From: JBBQNY01 sp038255255
GTDB lineage: Bacteria > Pseudomonadota > Gammaproteobacteria > Xanthomonadales > Ahniellaceae
Assembly: GCA_038255255.1 (NCBI GenBank)
Contig: JBBSLL010000019.1
Coordinates: 1-56,145 of the forward strand
Length of the DNA stretch: 56,145 bases
Direction of reading: 5' to 3'
Position 1 is the stretch's first letter. Each line of letters starts with the position of its first letter. The translations under genes and the position numbers were made by a program. The notes beneath the pieces were generated by a model that saw only the letters and a list, made by a program, of their open reading frames with translations, was not told the origin of the DNA and made no database searches. Shown in pieces: positions 37,165-45,451 of this stretch.

Positions 37165-38292
37165 ATGAAGCTCGTTCTGTTCGCCAACACCGATTGGTAT
37201 CTCTATAACTTCCGCCGTTCCCTCGCGCTCGCCCTGCGCGATGCGGGCCATGACCTGCTGCTGATCTCGCCACCCGGTTCCTATGGCGAGAAGCTCCGGG
37301 CGCTGGGCCTGCGCTGGCAACCGGTACCCATGCACCGGCGCAGCCTCAACCCGTTGCGCGAGGCTTTGCTGCTCTGGCACCTGGTTCGGCTGTTCCGCGG
37401 CGAGCGGCCGGACTTGGTGCACGGCTTCACGATCAAGTGCGCTGTGTACGGCTCGCTCGCGGCGCGTCTCGCCGGCGTACCTGCGCGGGTCAACGCCGTG
37501 GCCGGCATGGGCTACGTTTTCATCAGCGATTCGCCGAAGGCGCGTCTGCTACGGCCGCTGGTGCGTATGCTGCTGAAACTTGCGTTTGGCGGTCGGAACT
37601 CGCGGCTGATCCTGCAGAACCCCGACGACGTGGCGTTGTTTGAACGCGCGGGACTGGTGGATGCGGAACACGTGCGCCTGATTCCGGGATCAGGCGTGGA
37701 CTGCGATCGTTTTCGACCCGATCCCTTGCGTGTGAGGGGCGCGACTTTTCGCGTGCTGTTGCCGGCTCGCTTGCTATGGGACAAAGGCGTCGCCGAATTT
37801 GTGCAAGCGGCACGCCTCCTGCAAAGCGAGGGTCGCAACATCGACTTTCTGTTGGCCGGCGACCCGGATCCCGGCAACCCTGCCGCGGTGCCCGAAGGCG
37901 ATGTGCGCGCGTGGGTGGAGCAGGGTGTCTTGCAATGGTTGGGACACGTGGACGACATGCCGGGGCTGTTACGCAGTGTCGATGTCGTGGCGCTGCCGAG
38001 TTACCGGGAAGGCTTGCCCAAAGGGCTGATCGAAGCGGCAGCGAGTGGCTGCGCGCTGGTGACGACTGATGTGCCCGGGTGCCGCGAAGTGGTGTCGGAT
38101 GGCGTGGACGGGTTGCGGGTGCCGGTGCGTGATGGCGTTGCTTTGGCGCATGCCATCGCGCGGCTCCACGACGATCCGCTGCTGCGCGCGCAGCTGGCGG
38201 AGGCAGGGCGGCGCAAGGCACTGGAACGGTTCGATGAGCGGATCGTGATACGCGACACTTTGGCGGTCTACCGAGAACTGGGCGTGTCGTAG
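37165..38292 (+). CDS. Glycosyltransferase family 4 (PglA/WbpT-like)
   Basis: The 375-residue protein starts MKLVLFANTDWYLYNFRRSLA, typical of the PglA/CapM-like GT4 group. It has VHGFTIKCAVYG, NAVAGMGYVF, PGSGVDCDRF, VLLPARLLWDKGVAEFVQAA and LPSYREGLPKGLIEAAASG with the E-x7-E pair. PglA-type enzymes transfer GalNAc or related sugars, but the donor here is not proven. It is 3 nt from the EpsG gene and ends the dense gene run; an 86-bp gap follows. Confidence 0.9.
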   Translation: MKLVLFANTDWYLYNFRRSLALALRDAGHDLLLISPPGSYGEKLRALGLRWQPVPMHRRSLNPLREALLLWHLVRLFRGERPDLVHGFTIKCAVYGSLAARLAGVPARVNAVAGMGYVFISDSPKARLLRPLVRMLLKLAFGGRNSRLILQNPDDVALFERAGLVDAEHVRLIPGSGVDCDRFRPDPLRVRGATFRVLLPARLLWDKGVAEFVQAARLLQSEGRNIDFLLAGDPDPGNPAAVPEGDVRAWVEQGVLQWLGHVDDMPGLLRSVDVVALPSYREGLPKGLIEAAASGCALVTTDVPGCREVVSDGVDGLRVPVRDGVALAHAIARLHDDPLLRAQLAEAGRRKALERFDERIVIRDTLAVYRELGVS

Positions 38293-38378
38293 GTCGTCCA
38301 TTCGCGTTTCGTGAACCTTCCGCGTCAGGGCGGCCCTGTATTATTTGCGAAGTCGCTACGAAAAGAGCAAATCGGTCC

Positions 38379-39389
38379 ATGAAGGTTCTGGTTACAGGCA
38401 CGGCCGGTTTTATTGGGTCGCACGTTGCGCAGGTGCTGCTGGCGCGCGGCGACGAGGTCGTGGGTTTCGACAACCTCAACGACTACTACGACGTGACTCT
38501 CAAGCAGGCGCGGCTGGCCCGCTTCGTCGACCATCGAGCGTATACGCACGTGCAGGCGGATCTGTCCGACCGCGTGGCAGTGGAACAGGTGTTTGCGACT
38601 CACAAGCCAGAGCGCGTGGTCAATCTGGCCGCGCAGGCCGGGGTGCGCTATGCCGCCGAAAATCCGCACGTCTACGTAAGCAGCAACGTCACCGGGTTCC
38701 TGCACATCCTGGAGGGCTGCCGCCACCACGGCGTGCAGCACCTGGTCTACGCATCAACCAGTTCGGTTTATGGCGCCAACACCAACATGCCGTTCTCTGA
38801 ACATGGCTCAGCCGAACATCCATTGACGCTCTATGCCGCAACCAAGAAGGCCAACGAGCAGATGGCGCACGGCTATGCGCATCTGTACGGGATTCCATGC
38901 ACCGGCCTGCGCTTCTTCACCGTGTACGGCCCGTGGGGTCGCCCGGACATGGCGCTGTTCCTGTTCACCAAGGCGATCCTGGACGGCAAGCCGATCCGGG
39001 TGTTCAACCATGGGCGCCACAAGCGCAGCTTCACCTACGTGGACGACATCGTGGAAGGCGTGATTCGCACCCTGGACCGCATTCCCGGCAAGGATTCGGA
39101 GTGGAACAGTTCGGCGCCTGATCCGGCGACCAGCGGCGTCGCACCGTATCGGCTGTACAACATTGGCAACGAGCAGCAAGTCGAACTTTTGCGCTACATC
39201 GAAGTGCTTGAAGCGTGCCTTGGCAAGAAGGCACAGATGGAAATGCTGCCGCTGCAAGCGGGTGACGTGCCAGATACCGAGGCCGACGTGTCTGACCTCA
39301 TCGCGTATGTCGGTTACCGCCCGCTGGTGCCCGTGGAGCAGGGAGTGGCGAAGTTCGTGGAGTGGTATCGGGAGTACTACACGGTTTGA
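38379..39389 (+). CDS. UDP-glucuronate 4-epimerase family protein
   Basis: Extended short-chain dehydrogenase that interconverts UDP-GlcA and UDP-GalA. The 336-residue protein has GTAGFIGSHV at 7-16, YASTSSVYGANTNMPFSE with the active-site Ser/Thr, and the catalytic pair Y152/K156 (YAATK). The stretch RFFTVYGPWGRPDMALFLFT is characteristic of the CapI/LpsL group. Length matches. It probably supplies UDP-GalA to the polysaccharide, or a substrate for the AsnB-type amidotransferase. The gap upstream may hold a promoter, but no clear one was found. Confidence 0.93.
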   Translation: MKVLVTGTAGFIGSHVAQVLLARGDEVVGFDNLNDYYDVTLKQARLARFVDHRAYTHVQADLSDRVAVEQVFATHKPERVVNLAAQAGVRYAAENPHVYVSSNVTGFLHILEGCRHHGVQHLVYASTSSVYGANTNMPFSEHGSAEHPLTLYAATKKANEQMAHGYAHLYGIPCTGLRFFTVYGPWGRPDMALFLFTKAILDGKPIRVFNHGRHKRSFTYVDDIVEGVIRTLDRIPGKDSEWNSSAPDPATSGVAPYRLYNIGNEQQVELLRYIEVLEACLGKKAQMEMLPLQAGDVPDTEADVSDLIAYVGYRPLVPVEQGVAKFVEWYREYYTV

Positions 39390-39832
39390 TCGCGCGCGCG
39401 CGGAGGGCGCAGCTGGGCGTCGCGGTCCTGGTGGGCCTCGTCGTCGTGGCGATGCTGTTGAGCTCGGCGCAGATGGCCGACCTGCGCGTCGCGCTGCCGC
39501 CGCTTAGCAACGCCATGAATTGGCTGGAGTTCCTGCCGCTACCGTTCGACATGGACCACGTGGTGTTCTTCGCCCTGGTTGCATGCGCGTTGCGATTGCT
39601 GCTGCCTCGGGTTCGATGGTGGTGGCTGTTGCTGGGGCTGGGGGCGCTCGCCGTGGGAACGGAGCTGCTGCAGTTCGCTTCGGATGGGCGCACGCCGAAA
39701 TTGCAGGATGTGCGCGACGACATGGTGGGTGCCGCGCTTGGGTTGGGGGTAGGTGCGCTGTTGCTCGCCATTGCCAGATGGGTTTGGCGTTGGAAATGGA
39801 AGCGGCGGGTCAGTATTGGACGCCAATCGTGA
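39386..39832 (+). CDS. VanZ-like membrane protein
   Basis: The product of about 148 residues has four hydrophobic segments and the VanZ-family layout (DMDHVVFFALVACALRLLL; GTELLQFASDGRTPKLQDVRDDMVGAALGLGVG, which includes the conserved R-x-x-x-x-D-x-x-x-N/D pattern). VanZ-like proteins are common near polysaccharide genes; the biochemical role is unknown. The start is probably the TTG at 39386, overlapping the epimerase stop, or a GTG at 39362. It is the last gene before the lasso cluster. Confidence 0.78.
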   Translation: MIARARRAQLGVAVLVGLVVVAMLLSSAQMADLRVALPPLSNAMNWLEFLPLPFDMDHVVFFALVACALRLLLPRVRWWWLLLGLGALAVGTELLQFASDGRTPKLQDVRDDMVGAALGLGVGALLLAIARWVWRWKWKRRVSIGRQS

Positions 39833-39974
39833 GTCCAATTTGGGCGCAGTTTTACGGCGCCGGATCCTCGCTCAGAAGCCGACGCATCGTCCACGTCTCC
39901 GGAATTGGTGTGGTAGAAGCGGTGAGCGTTTCTCCCGTTACCATCAACTTCGTTCACAGCTTTCCCGATATGGC

Positions 39975-41861
39975 ATGAGCGGAATCGCAGCGATCATTTC
40001 TTTTGACGGCTTGCCGGTTGAGCGCGCGCTGGTCGAAAGCATGACTGCCGCAATGGCTTACCGAGGTCCGGACGGGATTTCGCAGTGGACCTCGGGCTCG
40101 GTGGCGCTGGGACACTGCATGTTGCGGACGACCGCAGAATCATTGAAAGAAACCCAGCCGTTGGCCAACGAAGATCAGAGCGTCGTCCTGGTAATGGACG
40201 GATGGTTGGACAATTGGTTGGAGCTTCGAGGCGAGCTGCTCGCCAAGGGTCGGTTGCTGCGAGGCCGGTCGGACGCGGAACTGGTGTTGCGGGCGTACGA
40301 ATCCTGGGGTCAAGATTGCGTCCACCGCCTTGGTGGAGATTTTGCCTTCGTGGTGTGGGACCGACTCAAGCATCAGGTGTTTTGCGCTCGCGACCGACTT
40401 GGCAACAAGTCCCTCCATTACCACTGGAATGGAAGGACGCTTGCGGTTGCGTCCGACTTGCATCCGCTTCTAGCACTCCCATGGATTTTTCAGAAGCCCA
40501 ACGAAGGAATGATTGCCGAATTCCTCGGCGCCGAGTGGCACAGTCTCGACGAGACATTGTGGGAAGGCATCATGCGCTTGCCCGCCGGGGAATGCATGGT
40601 GGTGGACGAAAGCGGACCACGACTCCAGCCGTACTGGCAACCGGACCCGGACGCGAGTTATCCGTACCGTCGGGACGAGGAATGGGTCGAGCACTATCGT
40701 GAGGTGTTTACCGATTGCGTCCGTCGCACGTCTCGTTCGCATCTGCCCGTTGCGTACGAAGTAAGCGGTGGCTTGGACTCTTCGGCGGTGTTTTGCGTGG
40801 CGGAGAGTTTGCGTCGGGAAGGACGTCTGCCGGCGCCATCGATCGACGGTTACACACTGGGTATCACTGATATCAGCGCGGCAAACGAAATCGCCTACGC
40901 ACGCGCAGTGGCCATGCACCTGCACGTGCCCGTGCATGAAGTCGAACCCTGGGTGGGCCCGCTGGAGTGGTACGCGGACCAAGCCCGGCAGACACGTGAT
41001 TTCCCAGGGTTCCCAAACGCGATGATGTTCCAGGGCATTCGGAGCCGCAGCGCCGCACGTGGTTCCAGAGTCACCTTGACGGGTGAGGGTGGCGACCAGT
41101 GGCTTCAGGGTTCTGGGACTGAGTACGCAGAAGCACTCGCGGCGAAGGACTGGGGGACACTCAGCCAATGTCTCGGGGAGGACCTATCTGCCTTCGGGCG
41201 CGCAGCCACGCTCCGCAGATTTGTTCGGGACGGGCTGCTTCAGATGATGCCGGCTAGTTGGTCTGAGCCGCTTGTGCAGTGGTCTAGAAGACTGCGCGGG
41301 ATTGATCGAGAGAATCTCTTTTGGCTGTCAGCGGAAATGCAGCAACGATTGGGCGAGCGTCGTCGCAGCGAAAGGTCGCGTCCTGCCAGGCGGGTGCGTA
41401 CGCATGGGCAAAGGGACTTGTTGACTACGCTGTATATGCCGATCTCTTCGATGGTAATGGCGCTCCTCGAACGCAACGCAGCGCAGCTAGGGCAGGAGTT
41501 GCGTTACCCGATGCGGTCGTCGCGCTTCGTGGAGTTCGCCTTCGCCACTCCGGAACGGATGAGGAGACGAGGCGCGCGGCTTAAATTCATTCACGTCCAG
41601 GCGATGCAGGGTTTGTTGCCGAAAGCTGTCTTGCAGCGCATGGACAAAGCTGAGTTCTCGTCCATGTTTCTCAACTATGTCGATACGATAGAGGAGCGAC
41701 TTTTCGAGGAAATCCCATTGCGGAGGACCCGGTGGCTTTCCCGGTCGGGAATGCGACGGCTCTGCGATCAGGATTCCCACGACGAAGCCCTCGGCCTGAA
41801 GCTGTGGGCCCTCTGGGGGATGTACGGACTTGACGTGTTGCTCACGGACCCGAGCCGATGA
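39975..41861 (+). CDS. Lasso peptide cyclase (C protein, asparagine-synthetase-like)
   Basis: Lasso cyclases adenylate the side-chain carboxylate of Asp/Glu at core position 7-9 and close the macrolactam with the N-terminal amine. The 628-residue protein starts MSGIAAIISFDG: residue 2 is Ser, so the class II glutaminase nucleophile Cys2 is absent, as expected for an enzyme that needs no ammonia. AYRGPDGISQW and VVWDRLKHQVFCARDRLGNK keep the old domain. The ATP site is SGGLDSS at 264-270, and GEGGDQW follows. Longer in-frame readings upstream have no conserved sequence. The precursor gene starts 48 nt after the stop, which makes the assignment firm. Confidence 0.93.
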   Translation: MSGIAAIISFDGLPVERALVESMTAAMAYRGPDGISQWTSGSVALGHCMLRTTAESLKETQPLANEDQSVVLVMDGWLDNWLELRGELLAKGRLLRGRSDAELVLRAYESWGQDCVHRLGGDFAFVVWDRLKHQVFCARDRLGNKSLHYHWNGRTLAVASDLHPLLALPWIFQKPNEGMIAEFLGAEWHSLDETLWEGIMRLPAGECMVVDESGPRLQPYWQPDPDASYPYRRDEEWVEHYREVFTDCVRRTSRSHLPVAYEVSGGLDSSAVFCVAESLRREGRLPAPSIDGYTLGITDISAANEIAYARAVAMHLHVPVHEVEPWVGPLEWYADQARQTRDFPGFPNAMMFQGIRSRSAARGSRVTLTGEGGDQWLQGSGTEYAEALAAKDWGTLSQCLGEDLSAFGRAATLRRFVRDGLLQMMPASWSEPLVQWSRRLRGIDRENLFWLSAEMQQRLGERRRSERSRPARRVRTHGQRDLLTTLYMPISSMVMALLERNAAQLGQELRYPMRSSRFVEFAFATPERMRRRGARLKFIHVQAMQGLLPKAVLQRMDKAEFSSMFLNYVDTIEERLFEEIPLRRTRWLSRSGMRRLCDQDSHDEALGLKLWALWGMYGLDVLLTDPSR

Positions 41862-41909
41862 TATGTTGGTCAAGTGGGTGCCGTATTCATTTAATTGAAG
41901 GTAAAGCTA

Positions 41910-42074
41910 ATGACGCGCGAAACTCTGGAAGACTCTAAAACTGAATCGGCGACCGTGTTGAAGAAGGCGTACGCGCCTCCTACTCTCCAAATTTTGGGGC
42001 GGGTCAGCGACCTCACCCTCGGCGGCGGCGCTTCGACCTCCGACGGCGTCAACACGACAATGATGGCTATTTAG
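41910..42074 (+). CDS. Lasso peptide precursor (A); predicted core GGGASTSDGVNTTMMAI
   Basis: A 54-codon gene with GAAGG 8 nt before the ATG. The leader contains the complete lasso RRE-recognition pattern YxxPxLxxxGxxxxxT: Y21, P24, L26, G30 and T36. Thr36 is the conserved penultimate leader residue, so B2 would cut after Leu37 and release the 17-residue core beginning Gly38 (codons 42021-42071). Asp45 is core position 8, giving an 8-residue Gly1-Asp8 ring and a nine-residue tail GVNTTMMAI. The tail lacks aromatic residues; Thr12, Thr13, Met14 and Met15 are plug candidates. The gene sits between the C gene and the methyltransferase gene. The leader match is direct; cleavage and ring closure are inferred from the family. 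Confidence 0.92.
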   Translation: MTRETLEDSKTESATVLKKAYAPPTLQILGRVSDLTLGGGASTSDGVNTTMMAI

Positions 42075-42093
42075 GCAATCGGGTGCTCTACCG

Positions 42094-43212
42094 ATGTTGG
42101 CAGAGCATCTCGCTTACGTTTCTGACGTTCCGAGGCTAGCTCGTTACGCCACCGCAATCTCGAGGGTTGTTCGCCCCGGAGACATAGTGGTGGATCTTGG
42201 GTGTGGAACCGGAGTGCTTGGGCTGTTGTGTCTTCAGTCGGGCGCGGCCCACGTCCATGCAATCGATGATTCCGGGATGCTTGAGGTGGCCCGCGAATCA
42301 TTTCGCAGGGCCGGGTTTATCGACCGCGTGTCACTGCACAGCGGTTACTCGACCCACGTGACCATCCCTGCCCGCGCTGATCTGATTGTCTGCGACCAGG
42401 TTGGCTATTTCGGGTTCGACGCAGGGATCGTTCCCGCTCTGGAAGACGCGCGTCGGCGCTTTTTGAAGCCAGGTGGTCGTGTCATCCCCGAGACAATTTC
42501 TCTTTTCCTGTCTGCCTCAGAATCTGCCGAACACTATGGTGCGGCCGATGGTTGGACAAGCGCATCAGTGCCACAACCGCTGCACTGGATACGATCACGC
42601 GCAATCAATCAGAAGCGCGGCGTGCGCCTCAAGAGCGATGATTTGCTCTGTACTGGACGACGGGTGGGTGAGATCGACCTGCGCTCCGATGGCCCGGAAT
42701 TTCGGTCGTGGAACGCAGAATTAATCGTTTCCAGGACGGGAACCCTGCATGGGTTGGTGGGTTGGTTCGAAGCAAACTTGGTGGACGACGTGTGGATGAC
42801 CAACGCTCCTGACGCCGAGCATGCGATTAATCGGCCGCAGGCGTTCCTGCCTATCGATAGGCCCGTGCATCTCGCGAAAGGTACTGTGCTGAGTGGAACA
42901 GTCATGGCTCGCCCTGCGGACGACTTGCTGGCATGGCGACTCGAAATTCCGAGTGTTGGACTCAGTTTTGCTCACTCGACATGGTTCGGCGGAGCTGCGG
43001 ACGACCATCAGATCTCGTCCCGCGGACCAGGAAATATTCTGCGCCGGACTCGCGGCGGTGAAGCCCGCCGGATCGTGCTTGAGTACTGTGACGGGCAAAG
43101 TACGCTCGTCCAGATCCGACATCGCGTAATCAGTGAGCATCCAGACCTGTTTCCGAGCGAACGCGCGGCCGCAAGATTTGTTTCGGCAGTGCTGGCCAAG
43201 GACGCAGAGTGA
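42094..43212 (+). CDS. PRMT-like SAM methyltransferase of the lasso cluster, with PqqD-like tail
   Basis: The 372-residue protein has SAM motif I VVDLGCGTGVLGLL at 32-45 and the PRMT-like run VGYFGFDAGIVPALEDARRRFLKPGG at 103-128 (quoted only in outline: V103-G104-Y105 to P126-G127-G128). The PRMT double-glutamate loop is altered: Asp101 and Asp109/Ala110 stand where the two Glu would be. A beta-rich part like the PRMT barrel follows (LHGLVGWFEANL; VLSGTVMARP). Residues 326-368 (RRIVLEYCDGQSTLVQIRHR and on) look like the helical half of a PqqD/RRE domain. It lies 19 nt after the precursor, so it may modify the lasso precursor or product. The methylated atom is unknown. Confidence 0.8.
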   Translation: MLAEHLAYVSDVPRLARYATAISRVVRPGDIVVDLGCGTGVLGLLCLQSGAAHVHAIDDSGMLEVARESFRRAGFIDRVSLHSGYSTHVTIPARADLIVCDQVGYFGFDAGIVPALEDARRRFLKPGGRVIPETISLFLSASESAEHYGAADGWTSASVPQPLHWIRSRAINQKRGVRLKSDDLLCTGRRVGEIDLRSDGPEFRSWNAELIVSRTGTLHGLVGWFEANLVDDVWMTNAPDAEHAINRPQAFLPIDRPVHLAKGTVLSGTVMARPADDLLAWRLEIPSVGLSFAHSTWFGGAADDHQISSRGPGNILRRTRGGEARRIVLEYCDGQSTLVQIRHRVISEHPDLFPSERAAARFVSAVLAKDAE

Positions 43213-44072
43213 CTTTGTTGTTGCTGAAGTTGGGCGTACGTGATCAGACAACGCCCGAAACCGCCCCCTATCACCATTGGGTGTTGCCGGACGGCTCTTT
43301 GTGGACGCGCTTCTTCCGGTTACGCGAGGGATATCTGATCCGCTTCCCAGACCTCGCCGATTTCGAGGTCTCATCCGACGGGAGTCGGGTCCAGTACTGG
43401 TCCGCCAATGGGGTGGCCGAAGAGACCGTTGCGCTGCTCTTCAACAATCAGGTGAGGCCCCTAGCCCTCAGTAGACAGGGCAAGCTGATGCTCCACGCCA
43501 GTTCCGTGGCACTCGAGGGCGAGGCCGTGGCATTCGTGGGTCCGTCAGGCCGTGGAAAATCCACCTTGGCGGCCAGCTTCGCCACACACGGATTTCCCTG
43601 CCTGACCGATGATGGGTTGCAAGTCGAGATCGGCGAAGACTTCGCCACCCTGTTGCCTAGTTTGCCCTCGCTTCGATTGTGGGATGACAGTCTTCGAGCA
43701 ACGATCTCGGCCGATGCGCCGCGAATTGCACCGGGCGAGTACAGTGCAAAATCGCGCGTGCTGGCAGGCGAGCACCTAACCTTCCATGACGCGCCGATGA
43801 AGGCCGGCGCGTTCTACTTTCTGGGGGAGGGGGACAGTGCCGTTGCAACGTTCGAGCCGCTGCGACAGAGCGAAGCCCTGATTGAGATGGTTCGACATTC
43901 ATTTCTGCTCGACGTCGAGCAACATGAAATTCTGAAATCCAATTTCACTGCACTGAGTAGACTGGTGTCCATCACGCCTTGCTTTCGCCTCGACTATCCC
44001 CGCAACTACGATGCGCTGGCGGAGGTGCGCCTCGCAATAGTGGAGCATTCGCGTGCGGGCGAAACGGTATGA
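43209..44072 (+). CDS. HPr-kinase-like lasso peptide kinase
   Basis: HPrK-type kinases in lasso clusters (ThcoK, PadeK) phosphorylate the C-terminal Ser of the precursor. The 287-residue protein has LHASSVAL (His96), the P-loop GPSGRGKST at 111-119 and LTDDGLQVE with Asp134/Asp135, as in the HPrK catalytic core. The GTG start overlaps the methyltransferase stop (GTGA) and the stop overlaps the next gene (ATGA), so the three are coupled. The precursor here ends in Ile, not Ser, so the phosphorylation site (if any) must be another residue, for example Thr12/Thr13 or Ser/Thr5-7 of the core. Confidence 0.85.
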   Translation: MTLLLLKLGVRDQTTPETAPYHHWVLPDGSLWTRFFRLREGYLIRFPDLADFEVSSDGSRVQYWSANGVAEETVALLFNNQVRPLALSRQGKLMLHASSVALEGEAVAFVGPSGRGKSTLAASFATHGFPCLTDDGLQVEIGEDFATLLPSLPSLRLWDDSLRATISADAPRIAPGEYSAKSRVLAGEHLTFHDAPMKAGAFYFLGEGDSAVATFEPLRQSEALIEMVRHSFLLDVEQHEILKSNFTALSRLVSITPCFRLDYPRNYDALAEVRLAIVEHSRAGETV

Positions 44073-44341
44073 GGCTTTCAGGCAAGGTATTGATTCCCGC
44101 ACACGTGATGTCGAAGATTGTCGGCGATGAAATTATGCTGCTGGACCTCTCCAACGGGACCTATTTCGCGCTCGATGCGATCGGAGCAGACATTTGGCGC
44201 CTGCTGGAGCGGGGAATGACTCTCGGTGCGACAGCGGCGGAGATATACGCTGATTACGACGCCTCCCTCGCAGACATTGAGCGCGACGTGGTGCTGCTTG
44301 TTGATCAGCTTGCCACTAAACAATTGCTGGAAGTGGTTTAG
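44069..44341 (+). CDS. PqqD-family RRE protein (lasso B1-type), forward copy
   Basis: Small PqqD-like proteins are RiPP recognition elements that bind the precursor leader and hand it to a modifying enzyme. The 90-residue protein starts MRLSGKVLIPAHVMSKIVGDE and has the typical IMLLDLSNGTYFALDAIGADIWRLLERG strand-helix region, here cited by its ends, with a C-terminal helix DIERDVVLLVDQLATKQLLEV. The ATG overlaps the kinase stop. It is paired by position with the kinase and nucleotidyltransferase, whereas a second RRE (45890) is paired with B2. Confidence 0.88.
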   Translation: MRLSGKVLIPAHVMSKIVGDEIMLLDLSNGTYFALDAIGADIWRLLERGMTLGATAAEIYADYDASLADIERDVVLLVDQLATKQLLEVV

Positions 44342-44370
44342 GCCTGGTCTTGGAAGTCTCGCACGTTGCG

Positions 44371-45447
44371 ATGCGAGATTGCTTGAGCTCGCTTCTTTCG
44401 ACAGGATCCCTGACGATTCCCGCCGGTGCGCAGGCCACTGACCTTGTGGCGGCTGCGGTGCGTGCGAACGTATCGGGGCTAGTCGATGCGTGCCTTGTCG
44501 CTGCGGAAGCGGAGGGCTCGACTCGCGACCTGCGTCAGGGCATAAGGCATGCTGCGCGCGCTGCGGCAGTCCAGGCGATGTTCCGCGAAAGCGAATGCAA
44601 ACGTGCTTTGAAAATTTGCAGGGGCGCCGGTATACGGGTGCTTTTGTTGAAGGGCATGTCGCTCGCATATTCAGTCTATCCCGCGCCATTCTTGCGGGAA
44701 TCCTGCGATATCGACTTACTGTTCCCGACGCGTGAGGTTGCCGAGCAGTTTGCTGCAATGGTCTCCTCCGACGGCTATGCACTCGTTTACGAACAAGGTG
44801 AGGAAGCGCACGGACTGCTCTGTCGACGAAAGTTGTCAGGCGGGATGCACATCGACATGGACTTGCATTGGCAATTGGTGAACTCGCCGATGTTTGCGCA
44901 GCTTTTCACCTTCGACGAACTCTACAGCGCTTCCATGCCGCTCCCGGCGCTGGAATCCGACGCCGTTGGATTGAGTTTGGTGCATGCGTTCGTCCACGGT
45001 TGCCTGCATCGCGCCTTGAATTTGTACACGAAAATAGGCGACGGGTTGAAATGGCTCTACGACCTCCACCTCTTGGCGGCCCGGTTCACGTCCGCCGACT
45101 GGGACTGTCTAGTCGAGATGTCCCGCTCTCGCGGCGTTAGCGGAGTGTGTGCGGAAGGCATTGCAGCGGCGCAACTCGCGTTTGAAACGCGGGTGCCAAT
45201 AGAAGTCATGGAGGCATTGCGAAGAACCAGCTCAATTGAGACTCTGGATGCAAGCCGGCTTGCCGACTGGAAGTACATGGAGCGACTGAACCTTGCCGCT
45301 ATGCCCTCGCTCTCCGGTCGAGCAAGATGGCTCTTGCATCGACTGTTCCCTCCGCTTTCTTATCTCCGGGAGCTGTATGGGCCCGATAAGGGCGCGCTTC
45401 AATTAGTTGTTGAGCGAGCCAGACGCGCACTGGACCGACTCCGCTGA
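44371..45447 (+). CDS. Nucleotidyltransferase-family protein (NTP_transf_5 type) of the lasso cluster
   Basis: The product of about 358 residues has LLLKGMSLAYSVYP followed by RESCDIDLLFP, the K-G...D-x-D pattern (K94, D113, D115) of the uncharacterised nucleotidyltransferase family that often accompanies lasso kinases. The rest is helical. The ATG at 44371 is chosen; a TTG at 44350 would add seven residues. It is convergent with the B2 gene, with only 4 bp between the two stops. Its reaction is unknown; the fold suggests transfer of a nucleotide or similar group, perhaps onto the peptide. Confidence 0.8.
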   Translation: MRDCLSSLLSTGSLTIPAGAQATDLVAAAVRANVSGLVDACLVAAEAEGSTRDLRQGIRHAARAAAVQAMFRESECKRALKICRGAGIRVLLLKGMSLAYSVYPAPFLRESCDIDLLFPTREVAEQFAAMVSSDGYALVYEQGEEAHGLLCRRKLSGGMHIDMDLHWQLVNSPMFAQLFTFDELYSASMPLPALESDAVGLSLVHAFVHGCLHRALNLYTKIGDGLKWLYDLHLLAARFTSADWDCLVEMSRSRGVSGVCAEGIAAAQLAFETRVPIEVMEALRRTSSIETLDASRLADWKYMERLNLAAMPSLSGRARWLLHRLFPPLSYLRELYGPDKGALQLVVERARRALDRLR

Positions 45448-45451
45448 AGTA

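Noticed and set aside
39815..39839. Terminator after the VanZ-like gene (ATTGGAC/GTCCAAT)
   Set aside because: Only a 7-bp AT-rich stem with an 11-nt loop and no U-tract.
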